Source: an uncultured Prevotella sp.
GTDB lineage: Bacteria; Bacteroidota; Bacteroidia; Bacteroidales; Bacteroidaceae
Assembly (NCBI GenBank): GCA_934272845.1
Contig: CAKQSF010000019.1
Span: 1-37,700, forward strand
Direction of reading: 5' to 3'
Length of the DNA stretch: 37,700 nucleotides
Shown here in pieces: positions 6,744 through 15,545 of the stretch. A model generated the notes under the pieces. It saw nothing but the letters and a program-made list of their open reading frames with translations, had not been told where the DNA came from and ran no database searches. The translations under genes and the position numbers were made by a program. Numbering within the stretch: the stretch's first letter is position 1; each line of letters opens with the position of its first letter.

Positions 6744-8912
6744 CTACACTCCCTTCATCGTCAGGGCGAGTCGTTTACGTTTCAGGTCTACGTCCATTAC
6801 CTTTACCGTTACGTGTTGGTGAAGTGATACTACGGTGTAAGGGTCTTTCACAAACTTGTCTGCCATCTCGCTGATGTGAACAAGTCCTTGTGTGTGTACA
6901 CCAACGTCAACAAAGCAACCAAAGTTGGTGATGTTTGTAACTATACCAGGGAGCACCATGCCCTCGCGCACATCTTCCAACTCGTGGATATCGTTAGAGA
7001 ACTCAAACTGTGTCAACTGCTCGCGTGGGTCACGTCCTGGCTTATCCAGTTCTGCCATAATGTCCTTAAGTGTTGGCAGTCCCACCTTGTCGGTAACGTA
7101 GCGGTTGATGTCGATAGCGTCACGCAACTCTTTCTTAGCCAGCAGGTCGGCAACGGAACACTTGTTGTCTCGTGCCATCTGCTCTACTATGCAGTATGAC
7201 TCTGGGTGTACGGCACTATTGTCCAATGGTTCCTTGCCACCAGCGACACGAAGGAATCCCGCCGCCTGTTCAAACGCCTTTGGACCCAGTTTCGGCACTT
7301 TCAATAACTGTCGGCGAGTGGTGAAGGCACCGTTAGCGGCACGATAGTCTACGATGTTTTGCGCTATCGTGGCGGTAAGTCCCGAGACGTATGTCAGCAG
7401 ATGCTTTGAGGCAGTATTAAGGTTTACGCCCACTTTGTTTACACACATCTCCACGGTTTGGTCAAGTGAGTGCTTTAACATCTTCTGGTCTACATCCTTT
7501 TGGTACTGCCCCACCCCGATGCTATTAGCGTCTATCTTCACTAATTCTGCCAATGGGTCCATCAGTCTGCGACCTATGCTGACGGCTCCACGCACGGTAA
7601 CATCCTCGTTAGGGAACTCTTCACGCGCCACTTTACTGGCTGAATATATACTTGCGCCATCCTCACTAACCACGAATACTCCTATATCTTCAGGCAAATG
7701 CAGTTTGCGCACAAACTCTTCTGTCTCACGACTTGCCGTACCGTTGCCTATAGAGATTGCCTCTATGCGATATTTCTTAACGAGCGTCTCGACACGTTCG
7801 GCAGCCTTTGCCCTGTCGGCACGTGGTGGGTGTGGGAATATAGCCTCATGGTGAAGCAGGTTACCCTCGGCATCAAGACACACCAGTTTGCAACCTGTAC
7901 GGAAGCCGGGGTCAAGTGCCAGCACACGCTTTTGCCCCAGCGGTGCTGCCATGAGGAGTTGCTCAAGGTTCTTTACGAAAATGCGGATTGCCTCTTCGTC
8001 TGCCGTTTGCTTTGAAGATGCCGCAAACTCTGTCACTATACTCGGTTTGATAAGGCGTTTATAACTGTCTTCTACCGCCTCCCACACTAGGTCTGACGCC
8101 TCGCAGGGCATGTTGATGTATTGACGTCTAAAGCGGTCGAGGCAACGCTCATCGTCACCATTGATGCTTATTGTGAGGTATCCCTCAGCCTCACCACGAC
8201 GCATAGCGAGTATGCGATGACTGGCGCAGCGTGACAGTCGCTCTGAGAAATCGAAGTAGTCACGATACTTCTGTGCTTCTTCATTAAATCGTTCCTTCTC
8301 CTCCGCGGAGAGTTTTGAACCTGGTGCCTTCTGCTTTGACGATATCACGGCACCCTTCTGAAAGTCGTGGCGCACTATGTTACGTGCTTTCTCGTCTTCA
8401 CTTATCTGCTCGGCTATGATGTCTTGCGCACCCTTTATTGCCTCTTCTACCGTCTCCACGCCTTTCTCTTTTGACAGGAACTCACGTGCCTTCTTCTTAA
8501 CATTTGCATTAGGATTCTGAAACCTTAGGAAGAGAGCCAGCGGTTCAAGTCCCTTTTGTCGTGCAGCCTCAGCGCGTGTCTTACGCTTTGGCTTATAAGG
8601 CATATATATATCCTCCAGCACGTTGGCCTCCCAGGTATCGTTTACACGCTTACGGAGTTCGTCTGTCAGTTTGCCTAAGCCTTCTATTGTAGCAAGAATG
8701 GTCTCCTTACGTTTGCTCAACTCTTTGAGTTTATCTAACTCATCACTGATACCGGATATCTGTACCTCGTCAAGTCCTCCTGTAGCCTCCTTACGATAAC
8801 GACTGATGAAAGGTATTGTAGCACCTTCATCAAGGAGAGAGATTACACTAAGAACCTGCTTCTGGCTTATACCTGTGCTCTTGGCTATAACTTGTGAATA
8901 GGTCTGATTCAT
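6744..8912 (-). CDS. tex: Tex family RNA-binding transcription accessory protein
   Basis: A 722-residue cytosolic RNA-binding protein of the Tex/Spt6-like family, which affects transcription and RNA handling; its exact role is not settled. Order of parts seen: N-terminal helical Tex region (GATIPFISRYRKEATGGLDE), YqgF-like RNase H fold (RVLALDPGFRTGCKLV), helix-hairpin-helix (VGVNLNTASKHLLTYVSGL, LLKVPKLGPKAFEQAAGFLR), and a C-terminal S1 domain (GMVLPGIVTNITNFGCFVDV). A longer frame could begin at 8948, but the promoter box TAACTTTG on the minus strand covers that codon, so transcription should start after it. The start MNQTYSQVIA at 8912 also fits homologs. It ends at a strong hairpin terminator. 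Confidence 0.93.
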   Translation of the reverse strand: MNQTYSQVIAKSTGISQKQVLSVISLLDEGATIPFISRYRKEATGGLDEVQISGISDELDKLKELSKRKETILATIEGLGKLTDELRKRVNDTWEANVLEDIYMPYKPKRKTRAEAARQKGLEPLALFLRFQNPNANVKKKAREFLSKEKGVETVEEAIKGAQDIIAEQISEDEKARNIVRHDFQKGAVISSKQKAPGSKLSAEEKERFNEEAQKYRDYFDFSERLSRCASHRILAMRRGEAEGYLTISINGDDERCLDRFRRQYINMPCEASDLVWEAVEDSYKRLIKPSIVTEFAASSKQTADEEAIRIFVKNLEQLLMAAPLGQKRVLALDPGFRTGCKLVCLDAEGNLLHHEAIFPHPPRADRAKAAERVETLVKKYRIEAISIGNGTASRETEEFVRKLHLPEDIGVFVVSEDGASIYSASKVAREEFPNEDVTVRGAVSIGRRLMDPLAELVKIDANSIGVGQYQKDVDQKMLKHSLDQTVEMCVNKVGVNLNTASKHLLTYVSGLTATIAQNIVDYRAANGAFTTRRQLLKVPKLGPKAFEQAAGFLRVAGGKEPLDNSAVHPESYCIVEQMARDNKCSVADLLAKKELRDAIDINRYVTDKVGLPTLKDIMAELDKPGRDPREQLTQFEFSNDIHELEDVREGMVLPGIVTNITNFGCFVDVGVHTQGLVHISEMADKFVKDPYTVVSLHQHVTVKVMDVDLKRKRLALTMKGV

Positions 8913-8945
8913 TGTTTTTGAAATGTGAATAATTGAAATGGACGA

Positions 8946-8953
8946 CAAAGTTA
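8946..8953 (-). promoter_or_regulatory. -7 promoter box of tex
   Basis: The minus strand reads TAACTTTG, 33 bases before the ATG at 8912. It overlaps the upstream in-frame ATG at 8948, which decides the start. Confidence 0.55.
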
Positions 8954-9031
8954 CAAATAAAAATTGAGATTATAGACGGCACGGCGTAAAAATAATAAAC
9001 GATGAACAACAGTAATTTGAAATATAATTAG

Positions 9032-9039
9032 TATATTTG
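9032..9039 (+). promoter_or_regulatory. -7 promoter box of the AAA/PD-(D/E)XK gene
   Basis: TATATTTG matches TAnnTTTG, 29 bases before the ATG at 9069. Confidence 0.45.
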
Positions 9040-9068
9040 CACCTGTAAAACATCAAGTTCTGGATATT

Positions 9069-10646
9069 ATGATGGAAATAAATAAAAGAAGACTACCCGT
9101 AGGTCTACAGTCTTTCAAAAAGATAAGAGAGGAGAAATGCTTGTATGTTGACAAAACAGACTTAATCTGGAGACTTGCCAACAACGGTATGACATACAAT
9201 TACCTTAGCCGTCCACGTCGCTTTGGTAAGTCTGTTCTCGTTGATACCCTTCAGACCTATTTCGAAGGCAAGAAAGAACTCTTCGATGGGTTAAAGATAA
9301 TGAATATGGAGAAGGAATGGGTAAAACGTCCTGTCATTAGGTTTGACATGAGCCGTGCCGGTGCTACCGCAGAGACAATACGCTCGTATCTTGATAAAAC
9401 ATTCAGAAAGTTAGAAAAGGAATATAATGTAATATCTACACCTCAAGATTCTCTCGCAGACCGTTTTGACACCATCATCCAAACCGCTTACGAGCAGACT
9501 GGTCAGCAGGTAGCAATACTTATTGACGAATACGACTCTCCTTTGCAGCACTCGTGGCAAACGCCACACCATGAGGAGTGTACCGCCATATATCGCGAAG
9601 TCTTCGCCATACTGAAGGCTGACGACGAATACGAGAAGTTTGTCTTCATAACAGGCATCACCAAGTTTACGCAAATATCACTCTTTTCCGTACTAAATAA
9701 TCTCACCAACATCAGTTTCTATCCACAATATGCAGCGCTATGTGGCATCACAAAACAAGAGATTGTTGATAACTTTATACCAGAACTGGAGGCTATGGGC
9801 AAGAAGAACGGATGGACAGTAGAGGAGACCGTAGAACAACTGGCTGCCAACTATGATGGCTATCACTTTAGCGTAGACAACATGGTTGACGTCTTTAATC
9901 CCTTTAGTCTTATAAACGCACTGGCAGAAGGAAAAATAAGAAACTTCTGGGCATCCTCAGGAGCCACTTCCCTATTACCAAAGTTCGTTGACGATATGGA
10001 GATACACCTGAAGGACTTTGACAATTGTTCTGTATTAGACGCTGTGATAGAAACTTCTGACGTTACGGGGGGAGGTCCAGAGTTGTTCCTTTACCAGTCT
10101 GGCTATCTAACAATAAAGGGGGCAGAAGGAAACATTTACTTACTGGGTATTCCTAACCACGAAGTTCGTCAGGCACTATACTACACGGTGCTGCCTGCTC
10201 TTACAATGCAGAAGGTGGGTGCCAACCAGTCCGTTCAAGCAAACCTGATGCTCGCCCTACAGCGTGGCACCACCGAGGAGGCAAAGAAATGCCTTAAAGC
10301 CCTCATTGCCGATGTGCCTTACAGCAACAAGAAACTCGCATCGATGAACATGGAAGAGCGTTACCGCCTCATCATGAGCACTATATTCAATGCCATAGGC
10401 TGCCGTGTGGAAGTAGAGAAGATGATTGCTACGGGCAGGATTGACATGGTGGTAGGAGTCATACACTACATCTACGTGATAGAACTGAAACTGACGAAGA
10501 ACGGTGGTCTCGCTGCCGCTGAAGCACAGATAAAGGCTAACAACTATGCTGAACCTTTCAAGGCAGACAAACGTAAGGTAATTGCCCTCGCCGTAGAACT
10601 GGACGACATTGGCAAGGGACTGATAGACTTGAAGGAAGTGGAGTAA
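9069..10646 (+). CDS. AAA-like ATPase with C-terminal PD-(D/E)XK nuclease-like domain
   Basis: A 525-residue protein of the AAA-ATPase_like plus PDDEXK_9 architecture, which is greatly multiplied in Bacteroidetes genomes and has no proven role. N-terminal part: YVDKTDLIWRL, then the P-loop RPRRFGKS at residues 48-55 (Lys54), and a Walker B-like IDEYDSPL at 152-159. C-terminal part: GRIDMVV...YVIELKL, giving the catalytic set Asp459, Glu472, Lys474 of the PD-(D/E)XK fold. All key residues are kept, so the gene appears intact. It is a single gene with its own promoter and no visible target repeats or partner. ATG codons at 9069 and 9072 are both possible starts. Confidence 0.85.
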   Translation: MMEINKRRLPVGLQSFKKIREEKCLYVDKTDLIWRLANNGMTYNYLSRPRRFGKSVLVDTLQTYFEGKKELFDGLKIMNMEKEWVKRPVIRFDMSRAGATAETIRSYLDKTFRKLEKEYNVISTPQDSLADRFDTIIQTAYEQTGQQVAILIDEYDSPLQHSWQTPHHEECTAIYREVFAILKADDEYEKFVFITGITKFTQISLFSVLNNLTNISFYPQYAALCGITKQEIVDNFIPELEAMGKKNGWTVEETVEQLAANYDGYHFSVDNMVDVFNPFSLINALAEGKIRNFWASSGATSLLPKFVDDMEIHLKDFDNCSVLDAVIETSDVTGGGPELFLYQSGYLTIKGAEGNIYLLGIPNHEVRQALYYTVLPALTMQKVGANQSVQANLMLALQRGTTEEAKKCLKALIADVPYSNKKLASMNMEERYRLIMSTIFNAIGCRVEVEKMIATGRIDMVVGVIHYIYVIELKLTKNGGLAAAEAQIKANNYAEPFKADKRKVIALAVELDDIGKGLIDLKEVE

Positions 10647-10700
10647 GCCGCAAAATGTTAAAAAATAAGGTAAAAAGAAAATTTCTTCGAATTATAAGCC

Positions 10701-10729
10701 TTGTTTTCAAAATAAAAAGTTTACCTTTG
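10701..10729 (+). promoter_or_regulatory. Promoter of the secreted-protein operon
   Basis: TTG at 10701-10703 and TACCTTTG at 10722-10729, separated by 18 bases, fit the Bacteroidetes -33/-7 pattern. If used, transcription starts near 10736 and leaves about 300 untranslated bases before the ATG at 11042. Confidence 0.55.
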
Positions 10730-10887
10730 CAGCGATATATAAAATATTGTATAACTTAAACCAATTATTAACCCTGCGAAACTGATAGTGACATATTAAA
10801 CATTGCCCTGCATAACGGCTCAGTCGTTTAGCGGAGCAGAGACATACTAATATTTTGGACTTTGTCCTTGTTTCTCGTCAATCGAAA

Positions 10888-11038
10888 CCGCCAATTTCAA
10901 CAACGTATGAGAACAAGCAGACGAAGGCTCATGTCCATATATGGGCGTGAGCTGTTCGTGCTTTTCTATACGTGTGGTGCTTGGCGGTACCTGATTGGCG
11001 GAAAAGTCACGAACAGTTCCGCCCATTTTCTTTTTATT
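10888..11038 (+). ncRNA. Structured 5' leader RNA of the secreted-protein operon (candidate)
   Basis: Several pairings are visible. Hairpin 1: 10927-10937 with 10942-10952, 11 bp with two G-T pairs around TATA. Hairpin 2: 10952-10966 with 11001-11016, 15 bp with one bulged T, and the outer GGGCG (10943-10947) can also pair with CGCCC (11020-11024), which would compete with hairpin 1. Within its loop GGTGC and GTACC can pair. CCGCCAAT at 10888-10895 is perfectly complementary to ATTGGCGG at 10994-11001 and partly to TTGGCGG at 10981-10987, a possible pseudoknot or switch. A T-rich run (11026-11038) follows directly, as in an attenuator. No known riboswitch class was recognised. Confidence 0.5.
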
Positions 11039-11041
11039 ATT

Positions 11042-12040
11042 ATGAAGAGATTTATTCTTTCCTTGTTCGCATTGGTTTGCGTAACAATGAGTTTCGCACA
11101 GAGTTCGCTTCTCGCCACTCTCAGTCATGATGGCAACATCAAAACATTCTATGGCGCCAAGGCACTTATCGAAGCGCATAATGCCGCAGAGAACGGTGAT
11201 GTCATTACGTTGTCCTCAGGTTCTTTCGTAGCCACCGACATCGAAAAAGCCTTGACCATACGCGGTGCTGGTATGGAGGCGGATAGTGTTAACGGCACTT
11301 TGCCAACTATTATTACTGGGAGTTTTAACATTCAGATACCAGACACAGTATCAGAGAGAATAACGTTAGAGGGTATATATAACAACCAAACAATTAGATA
11401 TAATTGTACGCTTAACAAACCGATGTTTTTGAAGTGTAGGTTCGCAGAGTTAAGATCTGCCAATGGTAACAAAATAATAGACGCCTCATTTATACATTGC
11501 AGGATAACAGAAAAAATTTACTTGGATAATGATTGCTCTGCATCTTGCGTAAATAGTATTATTGCAGATCCTGAAAGGTATAGTATGAACACCTCTAATT
11601 TCGAGTTTACGAATTGCTTTATATATGGTCCAAATATACACAATATATGTTCATCATCTTTTAGAAATAGCATTATAATTACTGGAAGAAATGAAGAAAA
11701 TTATGATTTGGATAGAAGTGTAACCGCGTTTAACTGTGTTGGCGATGCGCCTAAACTCTTTAATAATATACCTAACACCACTAACAAAATAGCAGTTGCC
11801 TCAGGACTCTTCAAAACATATAAAGGTGGTAACTTCAACGACAGCGATTCTTTTGAACTGACAGACGAAGCCAAGACTAAGTTCTTAGGAACAGACGGTA
11901 CACAGGTAGGTATTTATGGAGGAATGTTGCCATACGACCCTACGCCAAGCAATCCTCATATTACGAAGTGTAACGTAGCAGCAAAGTCTACTGCTGATGG
12001 TAAACTGAGCGTTGACATTGAGGTAAAGGCTGCAGAATAA
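11042..12040 (+). CDS. Secreted protein, probable parallel beta-helix (pectin-lyase-like) fold
   Basis: A 332-residue protein with a clear signal peptide (MKRFILSLFALVCVTMSFAQ). The following sequence (TFYGAKALIEAHNAAENGDVITLSSGSF...ALTIRGAG) is the usual opening of right-handed parallel beta-helix proteins, and the middle is a series of short Asn- and Cys-rich strands (ECNIxN-like turns). No catalytic residues of a lyase could be identified. The tail, ITKCNVAAKSTADGKLSVDIEV, has no sorting domain, so anchoring is uncertain. A longer frame with a TTG start at 10862 exists, but it would run through the folded leader and place the signal peptide at residue 61, so 11042 is preferred. First gene of an operon with 12081 and 15542. 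Confidence 0.7.
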   Translation: MKRFILSLFALVCVTMSFAQSSLLATLSHDGNIKTFYGAKALIEAHNAAENGDVITLSSGSFVATDIEKALTIRGAGMEADSVNGTLPTIITGSFNIQIPDTVSERITLEGIYNNQTIRYNCTLNKPMFLKCRFAELRSANGNKIIDASFIHCRITEKIYLDNDCSASCVNSIIADPERYSMNTSNFEFTNCFIYGPNIHNICSSSFRNSIIITGRNEENYDLDRSVTAFNCVGDAPKLFNNIPNTTNKIAVASGLFKTYKGGNFNDSDSFELTDEAKTKFLGTDGTQVGIYGGMLPYDPTPSNPHITKCNVAAKSTADGKLSVDIEVKAAE

Positions 12041-12066
12041 GAACTGCATAATAGAGAAACACTTTG

Positions 12067-12075
12067 AAAAGGAGG
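12067..12075 (+). promoter_or_regulatory. Strong Shine-Dalgarno of the dockerin protein gene
   Basis: AAAAGGAGG lies 5 bases before the ATG at 12081, an unusually complete site for this phylum, and fixes this start over a frame beginning at 12064. Confidence 0.5.
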
Positions 12076-12080
12076 CTATT

Positions 12081-15000
12081 ATGCCAAAGAGATTTTTATT
12101 ATTCATTGCGCTCTTATTGTTCACAGCGTGGACGCTACGAGCACAGGAAACTTACAGATACCGCTATTGGTTTGACGGTGCAGACGACAAGGCACAGGAA
12201 GAGACGGTGGAGGGAACTAAGTGGCACTTCAACGCTGATGTCAGTGCGCTAAGTGATGCCTTGCACACTATATACATACAGGTGCAGGATACGGCAGGAC
12301 AATGGAGCGCACCACAGATGCGTTACTTTCTGAAACAGCAGACGAAGAAGAACGTTACCTACGCCTATTGGTTTGACAATGACCAGTCCGCTATTAAGGG
12401 TGGGACATTATCGGACGGAGTAATGGAACTGGACGTTAACAAACTAACGGACGGATTTCACAGGCTCAACCTTCAGACAACAGGCAAAGGTGGCGAGTCC
12501 ACTCCCGTAACGCGTATGTTCATAAAAGTACCACAAACTGAGCGCATTGGCGAAATGACGTGCGTCTGCACCATTGACGGTACAATGTATAAGCAAGAGA
12601 AGGTGCCTTCGGAGGGCGGCATTGTAAACTGGAACCTTGACGTAAACTCATTGGAGCAAGGACTGCACCGCATAATGGTACAGGTGCTTACGCCAACGGG
12701 TGCCGCATCAAACGTGTATAACAGTTTCTTCTTCCGCACCACAAAGCGAGAAGAACTGAATGATATGAAGTTTGTTTATAGCATTGATGGCGGAGATTAC
12801 GGTGCAGGCATTGGTCCTACAGGCAACGGATTGTTTCATTTCGACATAGACGTAGCGTCATTGGCAGACGGACTGCACAGAATAAACTATATGCTTGTAG
12901 GCGACAAGGGGCTGTCAACAGTAGCGAGGTCACAGTTCTTTGTAAAGATCCCTGTTGGCGGCAATGGCATTGACAGTTACAGATACTGGCTAAACGAGGA
13001 CGACGCTGACGTGACGACAGTGAAATTGCCTAAGCGCGTGTCACCGTTGGCGTTAGTAAAACTATTGCCTATTAGGACTGTGCCACTGCGCAGCAAGGAC
13101 TTCCATTTTGAAATAGACAAGGACGGCAAGCCCGTGATGTACGCCAAGAACGACATCCACTTCCAGTTTGTTGACGCTTCGTCAAAAGTGGCGGAGGTAC
13201 ATAAGCAATACATAGATTACAGTGTCAGCCACGACGTGGAAGAAATAACACCACTGCAACCCATGCAAACCTTCGCACGACCAGAGGAGAATAGCGTAAA
13301 ATGGTTCTCATTTAAGGCGGAGGAAGGTGATACAGTATCTTTCCGCAGTAACCAAGCAACAGCGTTGCAGATATTCTCACCAAGCGGCAAAGAGGTATAT
13401 TCTGTAAAGGAAGATAAGTCTGTAGAGTTCGGTGGATGCCATACATGGGAAAACGGTACATATTATGTTGCATTGCATGACGTTACAGGTTCAAGTCAAG
13501 ACGTAAAACTGGACTATACTCATCTTGAGAAGTACGATGTTGTTGCACAAAATGTTAAGACTGTAGGCAACGGAGGTTACAACAATATAACATTCATTGG
13601 AAACGGTTTCAATGAACTTGACAGCGTTGTATTCGAAGGAAAGTCACGCATCGTTAGTGATAGCATATACCATGAGAGCGATGCAAGGACGTCTGTAAGA
13701 GTAAACTTTGCTGGCGCAGAACTCGGCCAGTACACCGCCACATTCATGTTCAAAGACGGTACAAAGGTCATAGAAAACTGCATAAACGTGGAAGAGGCAA
13801 AGAATATTGCAATAAAAGGCAGTGTTAACTATGCTTCTACATATCTGAAATCTCGCAGTAACACATACACTATACAGTTGACCAACGAGAGCAATATGAC
13901 AGCCTATGATATTCCTTTGTCTATATTTGTATACACACATGAAATGAATGATCTGAAACGGGTTAGTCTTACGGGCTATGACTTATATAAACGCTACGCA
14001 AGGAAACTTTCAGGAGAAGACGCTATACGGTTACGTGACAGCGTTTATGCGCATAAGGACATTTCTGGCGACATGTATCTTTTTACCAAGAGTATGGATA
14101 ATGATTACGTGGTAGGTAATCCCGCGTTACACAAAACCATTATCCCCGTAACACTGCCACCTTACAGTACCGAAACATTCAAGGTCGAGATAACAGCGGA
14201 GAGCACTGCTACAGTATATGTTTGGTATCCTGGCTCATGGGAGACATTACCTATTGCTACCTTATCAAATATTAGAGGTGAAGCAAGTGACGGTCTTTGC
14301 GCGATACTTAACCGTAGAGCAAGTATGTGTGAGGAGAACGAAATGTACAAAGCAAACGGATTTGGGGATGCCATATATGATGTAGATTGCGACAACATCA
14401 AACCAAGCAAACAGTGTCCTAAACCACTGGGCGGTTCATCTACTCCTGTCAATTCTCGTGATCCTAACGATATCTATGGCTATACATCAGAGTCAGGCAG
14501 CAAGTTCATCAATAATTCTGTCAAGAATATCAATTACAGGATAGAGTTTGAGAACGATACAACATTTGCTACCGCCGCCGCACATACGGTCGAGATTAGA
14601 GACACGTTGGACAACAGATACTTTGACCTTGCGACCTTTGCGCCTATAAGTATAAAGATAGGTGATAAGACTGAGTATCTTGACGGCAATGTTAATTTTG
14701 TCAAGACTATAGACTTGCGACCAAATATTTACGCTATTGCGCAGGTAGAAGGGAACTTTGACGAGAAGAACGGTATAGCGTCATGGACGTTTACTTCGCT
14801 TGACCCAATGACGATGGAGCCAGCGGAGAATATCGTCCAAGGTTTCTTACCAGTAAACTATGATGGGAAGTCTGGTATAGGCGAAGTATCCTTTGACATA
14901 ACCACAAAGTCAGGAAAAGATGATGGAGCACTGGTTAACAACCGCGCAAGTATCGTGTTCGATTCCAATGAACCTATCATGACACCTGTCTGGACAAATA

Positions 15001-15545
15001 CAGTTGATACGATATGCCCTGAGAGTAACATTACGAATGTTGAACACAAGAACGATACTACATTGACATTGTTCATTGAAAGTGGTGATAACCGTTCTGG
15101 CGTATGGAAACACGAAATATACGCACAGTATGGCAAGACTGCTCCATGGGTAAAGGTAGCGGAAGTGGGGGCAGACTCTACGTCTGTTGACTTTAGATTC
15201 TATGATGGCATTGATTATGGCTTCTGCGTATTAGCAACGGATTCCGCTGGAAATACAGAGGAAAAGGAATTGAAACGTGAACAATCATTCTGTAAGGTGA
15301 CACTCGGTGACGTTAACCAAGACGGTGAGATAAATTCACTTGACGCAAGTCTCATCTCTGGTTATTACTTAGAGGAACCAGTGTATATCCTTGCTCTTGC
15401 GGCGGACGTTAACGGTGACGGTATTATTGACTCTATGGATGCGACCTTAACCGCTGACATGTACCTTCAGAAGAGCAATACAGACAAGACAAAACGTACA
15501 GTCGTCACAAGACAAAGAATAAAGAAAATAGCAATAACACAATGA
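12081..15545 (+). CDS. Large secreted multidomain protein with C-terminal dockerin
   Basis: A 1154-residue secreted protein. The signal peptide ends near AQE at residue 22. Residues 25-345 hold five tandem repeats of about 68-70 residues (YRYWFDG ... DV..L.DGLHRI.VQV.D..G..S); the fifth is longer and divergent. Then comes a pre-peptidase C-terminal-like beta domain (about 410-495), an IPT/TIG-like stretch (NITFIGNGFNELDSVVFEG), a region beginning SRDPNDIYGYTSESG that resembles the DUF7619 domain of type IX-secreted proteins, and an Ig-like SGVWKHEIYAQ...ATDSAGNTEE unit. The C-terminus is a type I dockerin: DVNQDGEINSLDASL (about 1077-1091) and DVNGDGIIDSMDATL (about 1109-1123), both with full Ca-binding loops. 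No catalytic domain was recognised. Its stop overlaps the next start (ATGA), so translation is coupled with the cohesin-like gene. Confidence 0.8.
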   Translation: MPKRFLLFIALLLFTAWTLRAQETYRYRYWFDGADDKAQEETVEGTKWHFNADVSALSDALHTIYIQVQDTAGQWSAPQMRYFLKQQTKKNVTYAYWFDNDQSAIKGGTLSDGVMELDVNKLTDGFHRLNLQTTGKGGESTPVTRMFIKVPQTERIGEMTCVCTIDGTMYKQEKVPSEGGIVNWNLDVNSLEQGLHRIMVQVLTPTGAASNVYNSFFFRTTKREELNDMKFVYSIDGGDYGAGIGPTGNGLFHFDIDVASLADGLHRINYMLVGDKGLSTVARSQFFVKIPVGGNGIDSYRYWLNEDDADVTTVKLPKRVSPLALVKLLPIRTVPLRSKDFHFEIDKDGKPVMYAKNDIHFQFVDASSKVAEVHKQYIDYSVSHDVEEITPLQPMQTFARPEENSVKWFSFKAEEGDTVSFRSNQATALQIFSPSGKEVYSVKEDKSVEFGGCHTWENGTYYVALHDVTGSSQDVKLDYTHLEKYDVVAQNVKTVGNGGYNNITFIGNGFNELDSVVFEGKSRIVSDSIYHESDARTSVRVNFAGAELGQYTATFMFKDGTKVIENCINVEEAKNIAIKGSVNYASTYLKSRSNTYTIQLTNESNMTAYDIPLSIFVYTHEMNDLKRVSLTGYDLYKRYARKLSGEDAIRLRDSVYAHKDISGDMYLFTKSMDNDYVVGNPALHKTIIPVTLPPYSTETFKVEITAESTATVYVWYPGSWETLPIATLSNIRGEASDGLCAILNRRASMCEENEMYKANGFGDAIYDVDCDNIKPSKQCPKPLGGSSTPVNSRDPNDIYGYTSESGSKFINNSVKNINYRIEFENDTTFATAAAHTVEIRDTLDNRYFDLATFAPISIKIGDKTEYLDGNVNFVKTIDLRPNIYAIAQVEGNFDEKNGIASWTFTSLDPMTMEPAENIVQGFLPVNYDGKSGIGEVSFDITTKSGKDDGALVNNRASIVFDSNEPIMTPVWTNTVDTICPESNITNVEHKNDTTLTLFIESGDNRSGVWKHEIYAQYGKTAPWVKVAEVGADSTSVDFRFYDGIDYGFCVLATDSAGNTEEKELKREQSFCKVTLGDVNQDGEINSLDASLISGYYLEEPVYILALAADVNGDGIIDSMDATLTADMYLQKSNTDKTKRTVVTRQRIKKIAITQ

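Noticed and set aside
7354..7854. Plus-strand ORF of 166 codons opposite tex
   Set aside because: It lies wholly inside the well-conserved tex coding sequence in antisense and has Ser/Thr-rich shadow composition.
8913..8948. Longer tex start at 8948
   Set aside because: The codon lies inside the -7 box TAACTTTG and so is not expected to be transcribed; homologs begin at the later Met.
10862..11041. N-terminal extension of the beta-helix protein, or a separate small protein such as MRTSRRRLMS... at 10906
   Set aside because: The frame crosses the folded leader, uses a TTG start for the long form, and places a clear signal peptide at residue 61. The open frame is more likely chance in a conserved RNA, though a leader peptide is not excluded.
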